DNA from: Marivirga sp.
GTDB lineage: Bacteria; Bacteroidota; Bacteroidia; Cytophagales; Cyclobacteriaceae
DNA length: 64,000 nt
Assembly (NCBI RefSeq): GCF_024636815.1
Contig: NZ_JAGXGF010000020.1
Coordinates: 1 to 64,000 of the forward strand
Direction: 5' to 3'
The position numbers and the translations under genes are program-made. Below the pieces are notes generated by a model that had not been told where the DNA came from, made no database searches, and saw only the letters and a program-made list of their open reading frames with translations. Below, in pieces: positions 9,584-18,526 of this stretch (position 1 is its first letter; each line of letters opens with the position of its first letter).

Positions 9584-9624
9584 AATTATGAATTATGAAT
9601 TATGAATTATGAATTATGAATTAT
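9584..9624. repeat. Heptanucleotide tandem repeat (AATTATG)5
   Basis: Five perfect copies of AATTATG (9584-9618) and a partial sixth occupy almost the entire 44-bp spacer between the hemJ stop and the sco1 start. Seven-bp units change spacing, not reading frame, here because the tract is intergenic. A change in copy number could alter translation initiation or read-through of sco1. Confidence 0.9.
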
Positions 9625-10154
9625 TTATTTTCCCTAATAGCTTTATAAATTTTAATGGCTACCATTAGCAAAACTCCAAAACCTATGAATCCTACAATAC
9701 CGTAGATCCAGTCAAGCTCATTTTTAAGTACTATTAAGAATACTACGGCAACCAAGAATAGAGTTGCTATTTCATTCCAAATTCTTAACTGTGTGGAACT
9801 GTATTTGATTTCTCCTTTTTGAAGTTTTTTGTAAATATAATGACAGGAAAAATGATAAAGGTAAAGCAAAAACACAAAGGTCAGTTTGATATGCATAAAA
9901 GGCTGCTTCAACCAAAAAGGTTGTAGAACCAGTAAACTTGTAGCTAAAATCAATGTAATAATTGCTGATGGCCAGGTAATGACATTCCATAACAACCTGG
10001 ACATCTTGCTTAACTGATTATGCAAGATCGTTTTTTCAGGCTCGGATTTTTGAAGAGCTTCAGTTTGATAAATAAAAAGCCTAACGATATAAAATAATCC
10101 TGCGAACCATGTGACTACAAAAATGATATGCAAAGATTTAATATATAAATACAT
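9621..10154 (-). CDS. hemJ: Protoporphyrinogen IX oxidase HemJ (UPF0093/CopD-like)
   Basis: 177 aa with four predicted membrane helices. The N-terminal block IKSLHIIFVVTWFAGLFYIVRLFIY is the HemJ signature with its conserved His; WPSAIITL and the HIKLTFVFLLYLYH region also fit. HemJ oxidises protoporphyrinogen IX to protoporphyrin IX, the penultimate step of haem synthesis. The haem-pathway gene hemF is also in this window at 40 kb. It is transcribed toward sco1 and divergently from the Crp/Fnr gene. A minus-strand TACTTTTG at 10209-10216 could be its -7 box. Confidence 0.85.
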   Translation of the reverse strand: MYLYIKSLHIIFVVTWFAGLFYIVRLFIYQTEALQKSEPEKTILHNQLSKMSRLLWNVITWPSAIITLILATSLLVLQPFWLKQPFMHIKLTFVFLLYLYHFSCHYIYKKLQKGEIKYSSTQLRIWNEIATLFLVAVVFLIVLKNELDWIYGIVGFIGFGVLLMVAIKIYKAIRENK

Positions 10155-10204
10155 ATTTTGTTAATTAGGATTTCAATTTTTTGAATTAGGAAATATTTTA
10201 TCCT

Positions 10205-10237
10205 GTTGCAAAAGTAATGAATATGAACTTATTTTTG
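10205..10237 (+). promoter_or_regulatory. Candidate promoter of the Crp/Fnr gene
   Basis: GTTG (10205-10208), 21 bp and TATTTTTG (10230-10237) match the Bacteroidota -33/-7 pattern. It overlaps a minus-strand -7-like TACTTTTG (10209-10216) for hemJ, so the divergent pair would share this region. Confidence 0.4.
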
Positions 10238-10301
10238 TTTAGTTCCGTAAAGTATAAAGTTGTATTGAGTAACAAATATCACCTTTTTTAATCCAAGTAA
10301 A

Positions 10302-10982
10302 ATGTCAGACTCTACCAAATTATGGTATTTCGAAAATATTGATTTATTCAACTTACTTTGCCCACATAAGATTGAGGGTATTGAAGATGAACATCCGATG
10401 ACTCAATTTAAGAAAGAGGAGTTCGTGTATTTTGCTGAGGAGGCATCGAATTACATTTATATGATAGCTGAAGGCAGGATCAAAATTGGTTCTTATCTGG
10501 AAGATGGAAAAGAATCGGTAAAGGCGATATTGGGTAAGGGTGAGATTTTTGGTGAATTAGCTTTAGCAGGAGAGGAGAAAAGACAGGATTTTGCTCAGGC
10601 AATGGATAGCGGCACTATTGTTTGCCCTATGACTTTGGAAGATATGCAAAACTTGATGTCTGAAAATAAGCCCTTGAGTTTTAAGATGATGAAATTGATA
10701 GGTCTTCGTTTGCGCAAAACGGAAAGAAGATTAGAGTCACTCGTTTTTAAAGATGCCAGAACAAGAATTGTTGAATTCCTAAGAGATGAGGCTAATGAGC
10801 GAGGAAAGAAAGTCGGATATGAAACCATGATTCCAAGTCATTTAACGCACAAAGATATAGCGGCCCTAACAGGAACTTCTCGACAAACTGTTACCACTAT
10901 TTTAAATGAATTAAGAGAGAAAAATATTATCAATTTCGATAGACGGAAGATTCTAATCCGAGACATGGAATTATTAGCATAA
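10302..10982 (+). CDS. Crp/Fnr-family transcriptional regulator
   Basis: 226 aa. The N-terminal cyclic-nucleotide-binding-like domain includes GRIKIGSYLEDGKESVKAILGKGEIFGELAL, and the C-terminal helix-turn-helix (about 170-220) reads HKDIAALTGTSRQTVTTILNELR. There is no N-terminal cysteine cluster for an Fe-S sensor. The RxSRQTVT pattern is usual for Crp/Fnr recognition helices. Location next to respiratory genes hints at control of electron-transport functions, which is inference. A palindrome of Crp/Fnr type occurs at 48.4 kb in this window. Confidence 0.9.
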   Translation: MSDSTKLWYFENIDLFNLLCPHKIEGIEDEHPMTQFKKEEFVYFAEEASNYIYMIAEGRIKIGSYLEDGKESVKAILGKGEIFGELALAGEEKRQDFAQAMDSGTIVCPMTLEDMQNLMSENKPLSFKMMKLIGLRLRKTERRLESLVFKDARTRIVEFLRDEANERGKKVGYETMIPSHLTHKDIAALTGTSRQTVTTILNELREKNIINFDRRKILIRDMELLA

Positions 10983-11014
10983 AAAAAGGAAGCACTTTTC
11001 AGGCTTCCTTTTTT
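10982..11014. terminator. Bidirectional terminator between convergent genes
   Basis: AAAAAAGGAAGC and GCTTCCTTTTTT form a perfect 12-bp inverted repeat with a 9-nt loop. It has A and T tracts on both flanks, so it can serve the Crp/Fnr gene on the plus strand and the FecR-like gene on the minus strand. Confidence 0.88.
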
Positions 11015-11034
11015 GGTTAAAGTAGGTTTTAATT

Positions 11035-11961
11035 TCAATTCGTAAATCCATTTCTGATTAAGAAATCTTCATAAGCTTTTTCAAAAACCGGCACATTTGG
11101 TGCCATTTGAATGGCTTGCTCATATGCTGTTAAAGCATCCAATAATAAATCGTTGTCTTCATAAAATGCAGCCATTACTAATTTGTCCATTGCTGACTCA
11201 CCTTCAATTTCACTTTTCAATTGCGCCAATGTTTCTTTAATTTCGGAAGTTTCTTCTTCTGGCTTAATAGTAATAGCATAATCATCAGATTTCAAATCTT
11301 CTCCTTTTACTTGCACTTTCACTTTAATAAAATTTTGACCTTTAAAAGGAGCTTCACTTCTGTTCAATAAATAAGAAGTTTTATCAACAGTCTCTGTTGC
11401 GATAGTTTCATCGAATAAATTACTGAAAGTAAGTTCATACTCTAATTTTTCGGTATCTCCTTCTTGCTTAGGCTCGTTCCATCTTAAAATGACTTCATCA
11501 TTGATAATTTCACTTGAACTTAGAGCCATAATTTTGATAGATGCACCACTTGCTAATGCTCTATCAACAGCTCCTGTAGCTCCCATACTTTGTCTGTAAT
11601 CGCCACTTCCTTCATCATCACTCATTTTGTTCATTACAAAATCAGCATATTTACTTGCTACACTGGTGTTTTTACTCTTTAAGTTTGCAGCTAAACCTGA
11701 TACCGTATGAGAACCGGGAGTTTTAACTTCTAAGGTTTTACCCGAATTGTGCATCAAGCCTAAATACGCTTCTTCCGATAACTTCAACTCATCACCTGAG
11801 TTTAATGACTGACCTGTTTTTAGGGTAGTCCAATCAGCGCCTTCTATTTTTACTGAATTATCACCCTTATTGGCCAATACCTTGAATACATATTCTTGAG
11901 CATTTGCCGTAAAATTACCTAACATTAATGCTACAACTAAAATTTTGAATATAGATTTCAT
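11035..11961 (-). CDS. Secreted FecR-like protein with C-terminal TPR-like helix pair
   Basis: 308 aa with signal peptide (MKSIFKILVVALMLGNFTANA). Residues about 25-90 (LKTGQSLNSGDELKLSEEAYLGLMHNSGKTLEV) resemble the FecR fold, in which a small beta domain follows a threshold phrase like this one. The middle looks like a beta-sandwich and the C-terminus (LLDALTAYEQAIQMAPNVPVFEKAY) reads as one TPR unit. It follows the CHASE2 gene by 10 bp, so the pair is probably an operon. In other bacteria FecR and CHASE2 domains also co-occur, which supports a shared envelope-sensing role. Confidence 0.65.
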   Translation of the reverse strand: MKSIFKILVVALMLGNFTANAQEYVFKVLANKGDNSVKIEGADWTTLKTGQSLNSGDELKLSEEAYLGLMHNSGKTLEVKTPGSHTVSGLAANLKSKNTSVASKYADFVMNKMSDDEGSGDYRQSMGATGAVDRALASGASIKIMALSSSEIINDEVILRWNEPKQEGDTEKLEYELTFSNLFDETIATETVDKTSYLLNRSEAPFKGQNFIKVKVQVKGEDLKSDDYAITIKPEEETSEIKETLAQLKSEIEGESAMDKLVMAAFYEDNDLLLDALTAYEQAIQMAPNVPVFEKAYEDFLIRNGFTN

Positions 11962-11971
11962 AATTTCTGAT

Positions 11972-13252
11972 TTAATTGATTTCTACTTTGTCTTTTCTTC
12001 TTTTATTTACACTAAACAATTCTTTTCGACCTTCTTTGGTGAACATATTTTTTACTACTCCATTATAAACTTCTAAGGAGTCACCCACTACCGCCACAAC
12101 ACCCATTGCGAGTGTTAATTCTAAATTAATATTATATAAATGATAACTGTATATTATTGCACCTAAAATAAGCAATAATTCAATTAATTGTACCACTTTG
12201 GTTATTCCGTCATACCAGTTTTTTAATGCATAATAAACCCACATAAAGGCTACTACGTTCAGGTAGCATAATAAAACAGCTATTATGATTTGATAATGCT
12301 CTTCTAATTTATAAACATAGTCTTCATCTAATATCATCGAAATGATATTTGCATGTATCACAGCACCATACATATCAGGTTTACCTCTACCAGCATATTT
12401 TTCATTTAATGGCGTATAATACTTATCCTCAATATTATATGGATCGCCAAAATATTCCCCCAGCATTCCAAAAATAACGATCTTACCTTCTATTAATTCA
12501 GGTACAAAATTTTCATTAAATACATCCGGGATATCTAATGCAAAAAAGGTAGGAGCAAAGTTAGTTTGACTACCCATCGCATTTCCTTTGTAATTAATGT
12601 ATTCAACTTCATTATCTCTTTCGAGAAATCTTTCTACTTTTTTAGGTCCTAAATATTGTGCCAATTTTACTGCAAAAAATAAATGGGTGCTATCTTTATT
12701 ATACAAAATATCTTTAGGAACAAAAGAACGACAAGTTTTAACGTCTTCCTGACTCACTCCTTCTGCAGTTATCAAATTTGCAAAACCAAAATCTTCAGCA
12801 TGCACTCTGAATTTTTCAGCGGATAGTTTTAATGAGTCTACTACATTTTTATCATTCCACCTTTCTAATTTTGTGGCCATTACTAAATTATCTACTTCAC
12901 TTAATGCATTAGCTAATGCTGAATCTTGAGCTTCGCCTTTTGGAAATGGGAAGAATGTATCTAAACCAATAACTTTAGGATTGTATTTGTTAATAATCCT
13001 AATTTGCTCGGCTATCATTCTTCTGGGCAATCGACCAATATTAACAATTACGATATTATCATCAGCGGGTGGATCTTCTCTTAAAGTGGAATAAACAATA
13101 TCGTTGAATTCAACATCTTCCAATGCTTCACCTACTGGATCAATTGCATCGAAAACATTTATTAAAGAGAATAAGCCAAAAATTACAACAAATATAAAAG
13201 CAGTTGCTAATACTGAATCAATCCATATATTTTTGAATATACTTCCTCGCAT
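11972..13252 (-). CDS. CHASE2-domain membrane protein without output domain
   Basis: 426 aa. A membrane helix (about residues 14-35) precedes an extracytoplasmic CHASE2 domain with the typical NIVIVNIGRLPRRMIAEQIRIINKYNPKVIGLDTFFP and GKIVIFGMLGEYFGD blocks. Three closely spaced membrane helices follow (about 315-400). CHASE2 is normally the sensor half of kinases, cyclases or Ser/Thr kinases, but here the chain stops about 25 residues after the last helix with no catalytic domain. The signal may pass to another protein, for example the FecR-like partner downstream. Confidence 0.85.
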   Translation of the reverse strand: MRGSIFKNIWIDSVLATAFIFVVIFGLFSLINVFDAIDPVGEALEDVEFNDIVYSTLREDPPADDNIVIVNIGRLPRRMIAEQIRIINKYNPKVIGLDTFFPFPKGEAQDSALANALSEVDNLVMATKLERWNDKNVVDSLKLSAEKFRVHAEDFGFANLITAEGVSQEDVKTCRSFVPKDILYNKDSTHLFFAVKLAQYLGPKKVERFLERDNEVEYINYKGNAMGSQTNFAPTFFALDIPDVFNENFVPELIEGKIVIFGMLGEYFGDPYNIEDKYYTPLNEKYAGRGKPDMYGAVIHANIISMILDEDYVYKLEEHYQIIIAVLLCYLNVVAFMWVYYALKNWYDGITKVVQLIELLLILGAIIYSYHLYNINLELTLAMGVVAVVGDSLEVYNGVVKNMFTKEGRKELFSVNKRRKDKVEIN

Positions 13253-13387
13253 TCTATATTGAAATAGTTAAAATTTTTATCTGAATAGTAAAATTATGAT
13301 ATATTATTGAATTTAACAATAATATGGAAAAAAATTGTATTTTGATCCTTTTGCATCTTAACTTTTGGTTTTAAACAATATATAAGC

Positions 13388-14377
13388 TTGAAAAGAAAAA
13401 ATAGATTATCATTAGAGGAATACAAATCAGGTGTCCTTTCAGGGGATAGAGTTGGTTTAAGTAGAGCTATAACTCTGGTAGAAAGCACTTTAGATAGTGA
13501 TAATGAATTGGCAGCAAAATTAATAGATGAAGTATATCAGTACACTGGGAATTCATTTCGGGTTGGGATTACCGGGGTGCCCGGAGTGGGGAAAAGTACT
13601 TTTATTGAGTCATTTGGACATCATGTAATTGATAGTGGAAAAAAATTGGCTGTCCTAACAATAGATCCTTCAAGTCAAAAAACAAGCGGAAGCATTTTGG
13701 GAGATAAGACTAGAATGGAAAAACTCAGTCGATCTTCTCAAGCCTTTATCAGGCCTTCAGCTTCAGGTGATGCATTGGGTGGTGTAGCTCATAAAACTAG
13801 AGAAACTATGCTGCTTTGTGAAGCGGCAGGATATGATTTTATTTTTATTGAAACTGTAGGCGTAGGGCAGTCAGAAACTGCCGTGAAGAATATGGTGGAT
13901 TTCTTTTTGCTGTTGATGTTGGCTGGCGCAGGAGATGAGTTGCAAGGCATAAAAAAAGGCATAATGGAAATGGCTGATGCAATTGCAATTAATAAGGCAG
14001 ATGGTGATAATATTAAAAATGCTAGCAATGCAAAAAGAGAATATCAGAATGCTTTGCATTTGTTTCCGGCTAATGAGAATGGCTGGATTCCTAAAGTTCA
14101 AACTTGTTCTGCTTTGAAGGATGAGGGTTTAGCAGATATTTTAAAACTTTTAACAGACTTCCATTTACAACAAAATGAATCCGGATATTTTGAAAAAAAC
14201 AGAAAAGAACAGGCAATTCATTGGATGCATCAGACTATTCATCATTATTTGAAGAGAAACTTCTACAAAAGTCCGGAAATATTAAAGAAATTAAGCAATT
14301 TTGAAGAAGAGGTTCGGAATGGAAACAAACATTCCGTGCAGGCTGCCAGGACTTTATTAAATCATTATTTTAAATAA
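13388..14377 (+). CDS. meaB: Methylmalonyl-CoA mutase-associated GTPase MeaB
   Basis: 329 aa. It is a G3E GTPase with P-loop GVPGVGKST (about 61-69), TIDPSSQKTSGSILGDKTRM (switch I), ETVGVGQSE (switch II) and the guanine motif NKAD. MeaB loads and protects the adenosylcobalamin cofactor of methylmalonyl-CoA mutase. The frame begins with TTG and there is no in-frame ATG before the P-loop, so TTG at 13388 is the likely start. The mutase genes are not nearby. This is one of three cobalamin-linked functions in the window. Confidence 0.93.
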   Translation: MKRKNRLSLEEYKSGVLSGDRVGLSRAITLVESTLDSDNELAAKLIDEVYQYTGNSFRVGITGVPGVGKSTFIESFGHHVIDSGKKLAVLTIDPSSQKTSGSILGDKTRMEKLSRSSQAFIRPSASGDALGGVAHKTRETMLLCEAAGYDFIFIETVGVGQSETAVKNMVDFFLLLMLAGAGDELQGIKKGIMEMADAIAINKADGDNIKNASNAKREYQNALHLFPANENGWIPKVQTCSALKDEGLADILKLLTDFHLQQNESGYFEKNRKEQAIHWMHQTIHHYLKRNFYKSPEILKKLSNFEEEVRNGNKHSVQAARTLLNHYFK

Positions 14378-14383
14378 ACTATC

Positions 14384-16579
14384 ATGACCAAATTATTGAC
14401 TCTATTTTTTATTTTGTTATCCATTAATTTGATAGCTCAAACTCCATGTGAAAATGGGGTAGCAGATGGATATCCATGTAACCAAGTTGATTTTTTCAGC
14501 AATTTGAATAATAATACTTTATCTGGAACCTCAGGGGTGCAATCCAATGATATTTGGGGATGGACTGATTCACAAACTAATAAAGAATATGTGCTTATTG
14601 GCCAAACTAATGGGACTGTATTTGTGGATATTAGTAATCCCTCCTCTCCGGTTATTGCGGGAAGACTCCCGAGCCATACAGGTAATGCCAGTTCTTGGCG
14701 TGATATAAAAGTTTATAACAATTATGCTTTTATAGTAGCAGATGGAAATACCGGACATGGAATGCAAGTCTTTGATTTAACTCGCCTGAGAAATGTTGGA
14801 AATTCGATTGAAATATTTGATAATGATGCGCATTATAATGGAGTTTCGAGTGCTCACAATGTAGTAATTAATGAGGAAACAGGTTTTGCATATATTGTGG
14901 GAGCTAGAGGAGCTGGTAATAATTGCGGTAGTGGTGGATTACATATTGTGAACATTCAAGAACCTAAAAGACCTACTTTTGAAGGTTGTTTTGATGTTGA
15001 TGGTTATACTCACGATGCTCAGTGTGTTATATATAATGGACCTGATACCAATTATCAGGGTAAAGAAATTTGTTTTAATGCCAATGAAAATACAGTAACT
15101 ATTGCAGATGTAGACGATAAAGACAATACAAGCTTAATTTCAAAAGTTAGCTATCCTCAGTCCGCTTATTCTCATCAAGGTTGGTTAACTGAAGACCATC
15201 AATATTTTATTTCAAATGATGAGTTAGATGAATTAAATAGAGGTATTAATACCAGAACCTTAATATGGGATGTTCGAAACTTAGATAATCCGATATTGCT
15301 CAATGAATACTTTTCTGAAAGAATAGCTATTGATCATAATTTATATACCAAGGATTTCAAAATTTTTCAATCTAATTATACCAATGGATTAATAATTTTG
15401 GATGGAAAAAAAGTAGCCAAAGGAGACTTAAGAGAATTAGCTTTTTTTGATACATATTTTCAAGGTAATAATACCTCATTTAATGGATCATGGAGCAACT
15501 ATCCTTATTTTGAAAGTGGGGTTGTGGCTATTAGTGATATTAATAATGGCCTTTTTCTTGTCCAACCAAATATAGAGGAAAAGATTACACAGCACCCTGT
15601 CTTCACTTCTTGCGGTGTTGAAGCTGTTTTAAATGTTGGGGTTGCAAATGGATTTACAGTCGAAAGCTATCAGTGGCAAATTTTAACTGGTGGCACTCCT
15701 GAGAATTTAACCAATGATGCGAATTATTCAGGCGTAAATACTGCGCAATTAACTATTAATCCTGAGCTTAGTGGCTTAGCGGATATGCAATTTAGATGTA
15801 AAATAGAGTTGGCAAATGGAGAAATTTTGACAAGCTATTTATCTAATACAATTGATGGATTTCCTGATGCGAATTTTTCTGCTTCAATGACTGATTTAGC
15901 AGTACAGTTTGAGAATAATAGCTTGGGAGGCCAAAATTATGAATGGGATTTTGGCGATGGTTCACAAATATCGACTGAACCTAATCCAAGTCATACTTAT
16001 GAAAGTGCGGAAATTTATGAGGTAAGGCTAACAACTTCTAATGACTGTGGATCTTCTGAATTTGTTTATAGCGTTAATTTGTCACAATGTTTACCTTTTG
16101 CAGATTTTACAGTTTCTGTTGATGAAGGCGAAATTTCATTTATTAATTTGACTAGAAATTCTAATCTATTTGAATGGGATTTTGGAGATGGGTCGCCTAT
16201 AATAACCGATAAAAATCCTGTTTATACATATGATAGCGAGGGACCGTATGAGGTTACCTTAACGGCTTATAATAATTGTGGAGCCAGCACTGCAACTCTT
16301 ACAATCGATGCAGCTGTGCTCAATAATGATAATATTTTAGAAAAGTCAGTAAGTATTTATCCTAATCCAGTTCAAGATCAATTATTTATCAATTACAATT
16401 CTACTGCAGAAGTTCAAGATGTAAATATTGTTTCTTCAGAAGGAAGGAAAATGTATTTTAATGACGTCCTAAAAAATCAAGAATCTATTAAAATGTCTTC
16501 ATGGGAAGAAGGAATATATTTTCTGATTATTACAAATGCAAAAGGGGAGAGAGCAGTTAAGAAAATCATTAAAAATTAA
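14384..16579 (+). CDS. Secreted choice-of-anchor B protein with PKD domains and T9SS sorting signal
   Basis: 731 aa with a signal peptide ending near LIAQ (residue 19). Residues about 35-400 show the choice-of-anchor-B repeat pattern (VFVDISNPSSPVIAGRLP, VINEETGFAYIVGARG, GLHIVNIQEPKRPTFEG). Two PKD domains follow (EWDFGDGS at about 525 and 600). The last about 75 residues (SVSIYPNPVQDQLFINY to KKIIKN) form a type A T9SS C-terminal domain, so it is exported by the type IX system and attached to the surface or released. It starts only 6 bp after meaB; a functional link is unlikely. Confidence 0.9.
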   Translation: MTKLLTLFFILLSINLIAQTPCENGVADGYPCNQVDFFSNLNNNTLSGTSGVQSNDIWGWTDSQTNKEYVLIGQTNGTVFVDISNPSSPVIAGRLPSHTGNASSWRDIKVYNNYAFIVADGNTGHGMQVFDLTRLRNVGNSIEIFDNDAHYNGVSSAHNVVINEETGFAYIVGARGAGNNCGSGGLHIVNIQEPKRPTFEGCFDVDGYTHDAQCVIYNGPDTNYQGKEICFNANENTVTIADVDDKDNTSLISKVSYPQSAYSHQGWLTEDHQYFISNDELDELNRGINTRTLIWDVRNLDNPILLNEYFSERIAIDHNLYTKDFKIFQSNYTNGLIILDGKKVAKGDLRELAFFDTYFQGNNTSFNGSWSNYPYFESGVVAISDINNGLFLVQPNIEEKITQHPVFTSCGVEAVLNVGVANGFTVESYQWQILTGGTPENLTNDANYSGVNTAQLTINPELSGLADMQFRCKIELANGEILTSYLSNTIDGFPDANFSASMTDLAVQFENNSLGGQNYEWDFGDGSQISTEPNPSHTYESAEIYEVRLTTSNDCGSSEFVYSVNLSQCLPFADFTVSVDEGEISFINLTRNSNLFEWDFGDGSPIITDKNPVYTYDSEGPYEVTLTAYNNCGASTATLTIDAAVLNNDNILEKSVSIYPNPVQDQLFINYNSTAEVQDVNIVSSEGRKMYFNDVLKNQESIKMSSWEEGIYFLIITNAKGERAVKKIIKN

Positions 16580-16584
16580 TACAG

Positions 16585-16624
16585 GTTATTCGGTGATCCT
16601 TCAGTGTAAACCGAATAGCTTTTA
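16585..16624. terminator. Terminator hairpin between convergent genes
   Basis: TATTCGGT and ACCGAATA pair over a 15-nt loop, extended by a further G-T and G-C pair, and the plus-strand arm is followed by CTTTTATT. It would end the T9SS protein transcript and probably also the minus-strand run ending at 16622. Confidence 0.65.
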
Positions 16625-17329
16625 TTCAAGCTCAGCAAAGTAAAATTCGCTTTTCACTGTTTTTATTTCTCCATCGTCATCTGTTTTATATTTATAGAAG
16701 TGAGATTGAATAGATTTTAAATCTAGTTTAACGGCTTTTAGGAAAAGTGGGCCATCATAAACAAAAGTGTGAAATTCACCATTTTCCCCGCAAGGATCAA
16801 CATCTTGTGGGAGTTGCTTTAGAAGATCCTGATTGATAGTCATACCTACAACCTTCCGGCTGATTTTAGAGGCATCCCCTGCACAAATTTTGGTTTGATA
16901 ACCTAAATCTAAAAACTCTTTAATAACTTCTTTAGTTGGTTTTTTCCATAAGGGGAATAAACATTTCATACCAGCTTCAGCCATTTTATCTTCTCTGTAT
17001 TTCTTCAAATCTTCCAGGAAAATATCACCAAAAGCTACGGTGTCTATACCTTTTGATTTACAATATTCTGCATATTCCTGCATCACTTGCTCATAGGATA
17101 TATTACTTTTATCTGAGGAGAGATAGCTTATTTTCAGTGGGATATTTAAAGCTTTTGCTTGAGCTTCAATTAATTCTTTTTTTATTCCATGCATACCTAC
17201 TCTGTTGGTTTCTTCTCCTATGACGGTATGCAGGTGATCTATTTTATATTTCTCTGACTGAATTAGATAATGTAGAGCTAAACATGCATCCTTTCCTCCA
17301 CTCCAACTTAGCGAAATTTTCTTTTTCAT
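16622..17329 (-). CDS. Dph6-related ATP pyrophosphatase (adenine nucleotide alpha hydrolase)
   Basis: 235 aa. The N-terminal PP-loop SWSGGKDACLAL (residues about 7-18) and the late block DPCGENGEFHTFVYDGP are characteristic of the Dph6/MJ0570 family. These enzymes activate a carboxylate with ATP for amide formation. In eukaryotes that is the last step of diphthamide synthesis, but bacteria lack diphthamide, so the bacterial substrate is unknown. It begins one base after the DUF3667 gene and is the last gene of the run that starts with the riboswitch-controlled btuB. Confidence 0.85.
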   Translation of the reverse strand: MKKKISLSWSGGKDACLALHYLIQSEKYKIDHLHTVIGEETNRVGMHGIKKELIEAQAKALNIPLKISYLSSDKSNISYEQVMQEYAEYCKSKGIDTVAFGDIFLEDLKKYREDKMAEAGMKCLFPLWKKPTKEVIKEFLDLGYQTKICAGDASKISRKVVGMTINQDLLKQLPQDVDPCGENGEFHTFVYDGPLFLKAVKLDLKSIQSHFYKYKTDDDGEIKTVKSEFYFAELE

Positions 17330-17330
17330 T

Positions 17331-18314
17331 TTAAAGCGTTAAAAATGATATATAAAGTTCAAGCAACAGTCCAAATGATAAAAGAACAAAATAGAGAAAT
17401 CCTAAAGAAAAGAATTTAAAAACGGATTTTGCCCAACTGTTTTGGTAAAGTCTTTTGATGGAGAATGACGTATAAGTACTTACCCAGACAAAGCTTAGAA
17501 AAATTATCCAATCTTCGGCTCCTGAGAACAGACTAATTAGTAAAATTGCCAGTCCATAAACGAAATAAGCAAAAGCATGTAAGTGCAAGCCATGGATTAG
17601 GTGTTCTATAAAATATCTTTTTTTGTAAAAAAGTATTAGGAGAATTAGAGCAAAAACAGGCAAGAAAAAAAACATCATCACAGGTAAATTCCTAATTGCC
17701 AAGTAAGTGAACATAGAAGAATTTAGTAAAAATGATCTTTTATAATGAGCAGGAATACCTTCAATATTCCCACCTACTTTATTGAGATTTGCCTCGAATT
17801 CCTCATCGCTCAATGTTTCATCTGCAGCCCAGTATTTTAAAGTTGCCCATTTATTTAGTGAATCTTCCTGATTTACAGCTTTATTCTGCTCAACTTTTTT
17901 AATCAGTTGTTGAACTCCTGTACTATCGAAATTTTCAATTTTCAAGGAATCCAAATCAGGTTTTTTATTGATAAATGATTTTAACCCTGAGTCAATTAAA
18001 TCTTTAGGAACCGTAAGGCTAATCATGAAAAAGTAGAAAAGGGAAAATATTAAATACATCCTTATAGGATTAATATACCTTCTTCTTTTCCCTTCATTAA
18101 AAGCTTTGGTTAATTTTCCTGGCTTAAAAATGAATGGATTCAGTGTTTTGAATAAGATGGTATCAAAACTCAGGTAATTGGAAAAGAAATCCTTCAAAAA
18201 AGCTCCTAGAGCTAATTTTTTATCTGAATTTTCTTGCCCGCAATTAGGGCAGTAATTTTGATCTGTATCTAATTGCTCTCCGCAATTCAGACAACTCGTT
18301 AATTTATTTTTCAA
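17331..18314 (-). CDS. DUF3667 zinc-ribbon membrane protein
   Basis: 327 aa. An N-terminal zinc ribbon (CLNCG...CPNCGQ) is followed by the DUF3667 block FLKDFFSNYLSFDTILFKTLNPFIF, the GKRRRYINPIRMYLIFS segment, and about five membrane helices, four of them packed in the last 120 residues. A roughly 90-residue charged loop lies between the first and second hydrophobic regions. The family is common in Bacteroidota and its function is unknown. It is separated by 53 bp from the DUF5522 gene upstream and by one base from the Dph6-like gene downstream. Confidence 0.85.
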   Translation of the reverse strand: MKNKLTSCLNCGEQLDTDQNYCPNCGQENSDKKLALGAFLKDFFSNYLSFDTILFKTLNPFIFKPGKLTKAFNEGKRRRYINPIRMYLIFSLFYFFMISLTVPKDLIDSGLKSFINKKPDLDSLKIENFDSTGVQQLIKKVEQNKAVNQEDSLNKWATLKYWAADETLSDEEFEANLNKVGGNIEGIPAHYKRSFLLNSSMFTYLAIRNLPVMMFFFLPVFALILLILFYKKRYFIEHLIHGLHLHAFAYFVYGLAILLISLFSGAEDWIIFLSFVWVSTYTSFSIKRLYQNSWAKSVFKFFSLGFLYFVLLSFGLLLELYISFLTL

Positions 18315-18367
18315 TCTTACGTTCGATTAGGTTGCTACGAAAGTAAAAAATAATATGAAAAATTTTA

Positions 18368-18526
18368 CTATTTTTTTGATTTCACATTTTTAAATTGGTA
18401 AGGACAATGTCTGCATTTATTTCCACAGCAATAACCCCTTTTTAGATGGTATTTTTCCGTGAAAACAAAAAAACCATTTTCCATATAAAAATCATCAGTT
18501 TCTATTTTTATATTTTTTTCACTCAT
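18368..18526 (-). CDS. DUF5522 small cysteine-rich protein (not in ORF track)
   Basis: The minus strand from 18526 encodes 52 aa beginning MSEKNIKIETDDFYMENG and continuing VFTEKYHLKRGYCCGNKCRHCPY, the conserved core of the DUF5522 family. Four cysteines in CCxxxCxxC spacing suggest a metal or Fe-S site. Its ATG overlaps the TGA of the thioesterase gene (ATGA), implying translational coupling. It was missed because it is under 60 codons. Function is unknown; the family is widespread in Bacteroidota. Confidence 0.88.
   Translation of the reverse strand: MSEKNIKIETDDFYMENGFFVFTEKYHLKRGYCCGNKCRHCPYQFKNVKSKK

Noticed and set aside
10258-10276. TTGT-N8-ACAA motif upstream of the Crp/Fnr gene as an autoregulatory site
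   Set aside because: The half sites differ from the perfect palindrome at 48.4 kb in sequence and spacing, and it lies downstream of the likely promoter; too weak to call.
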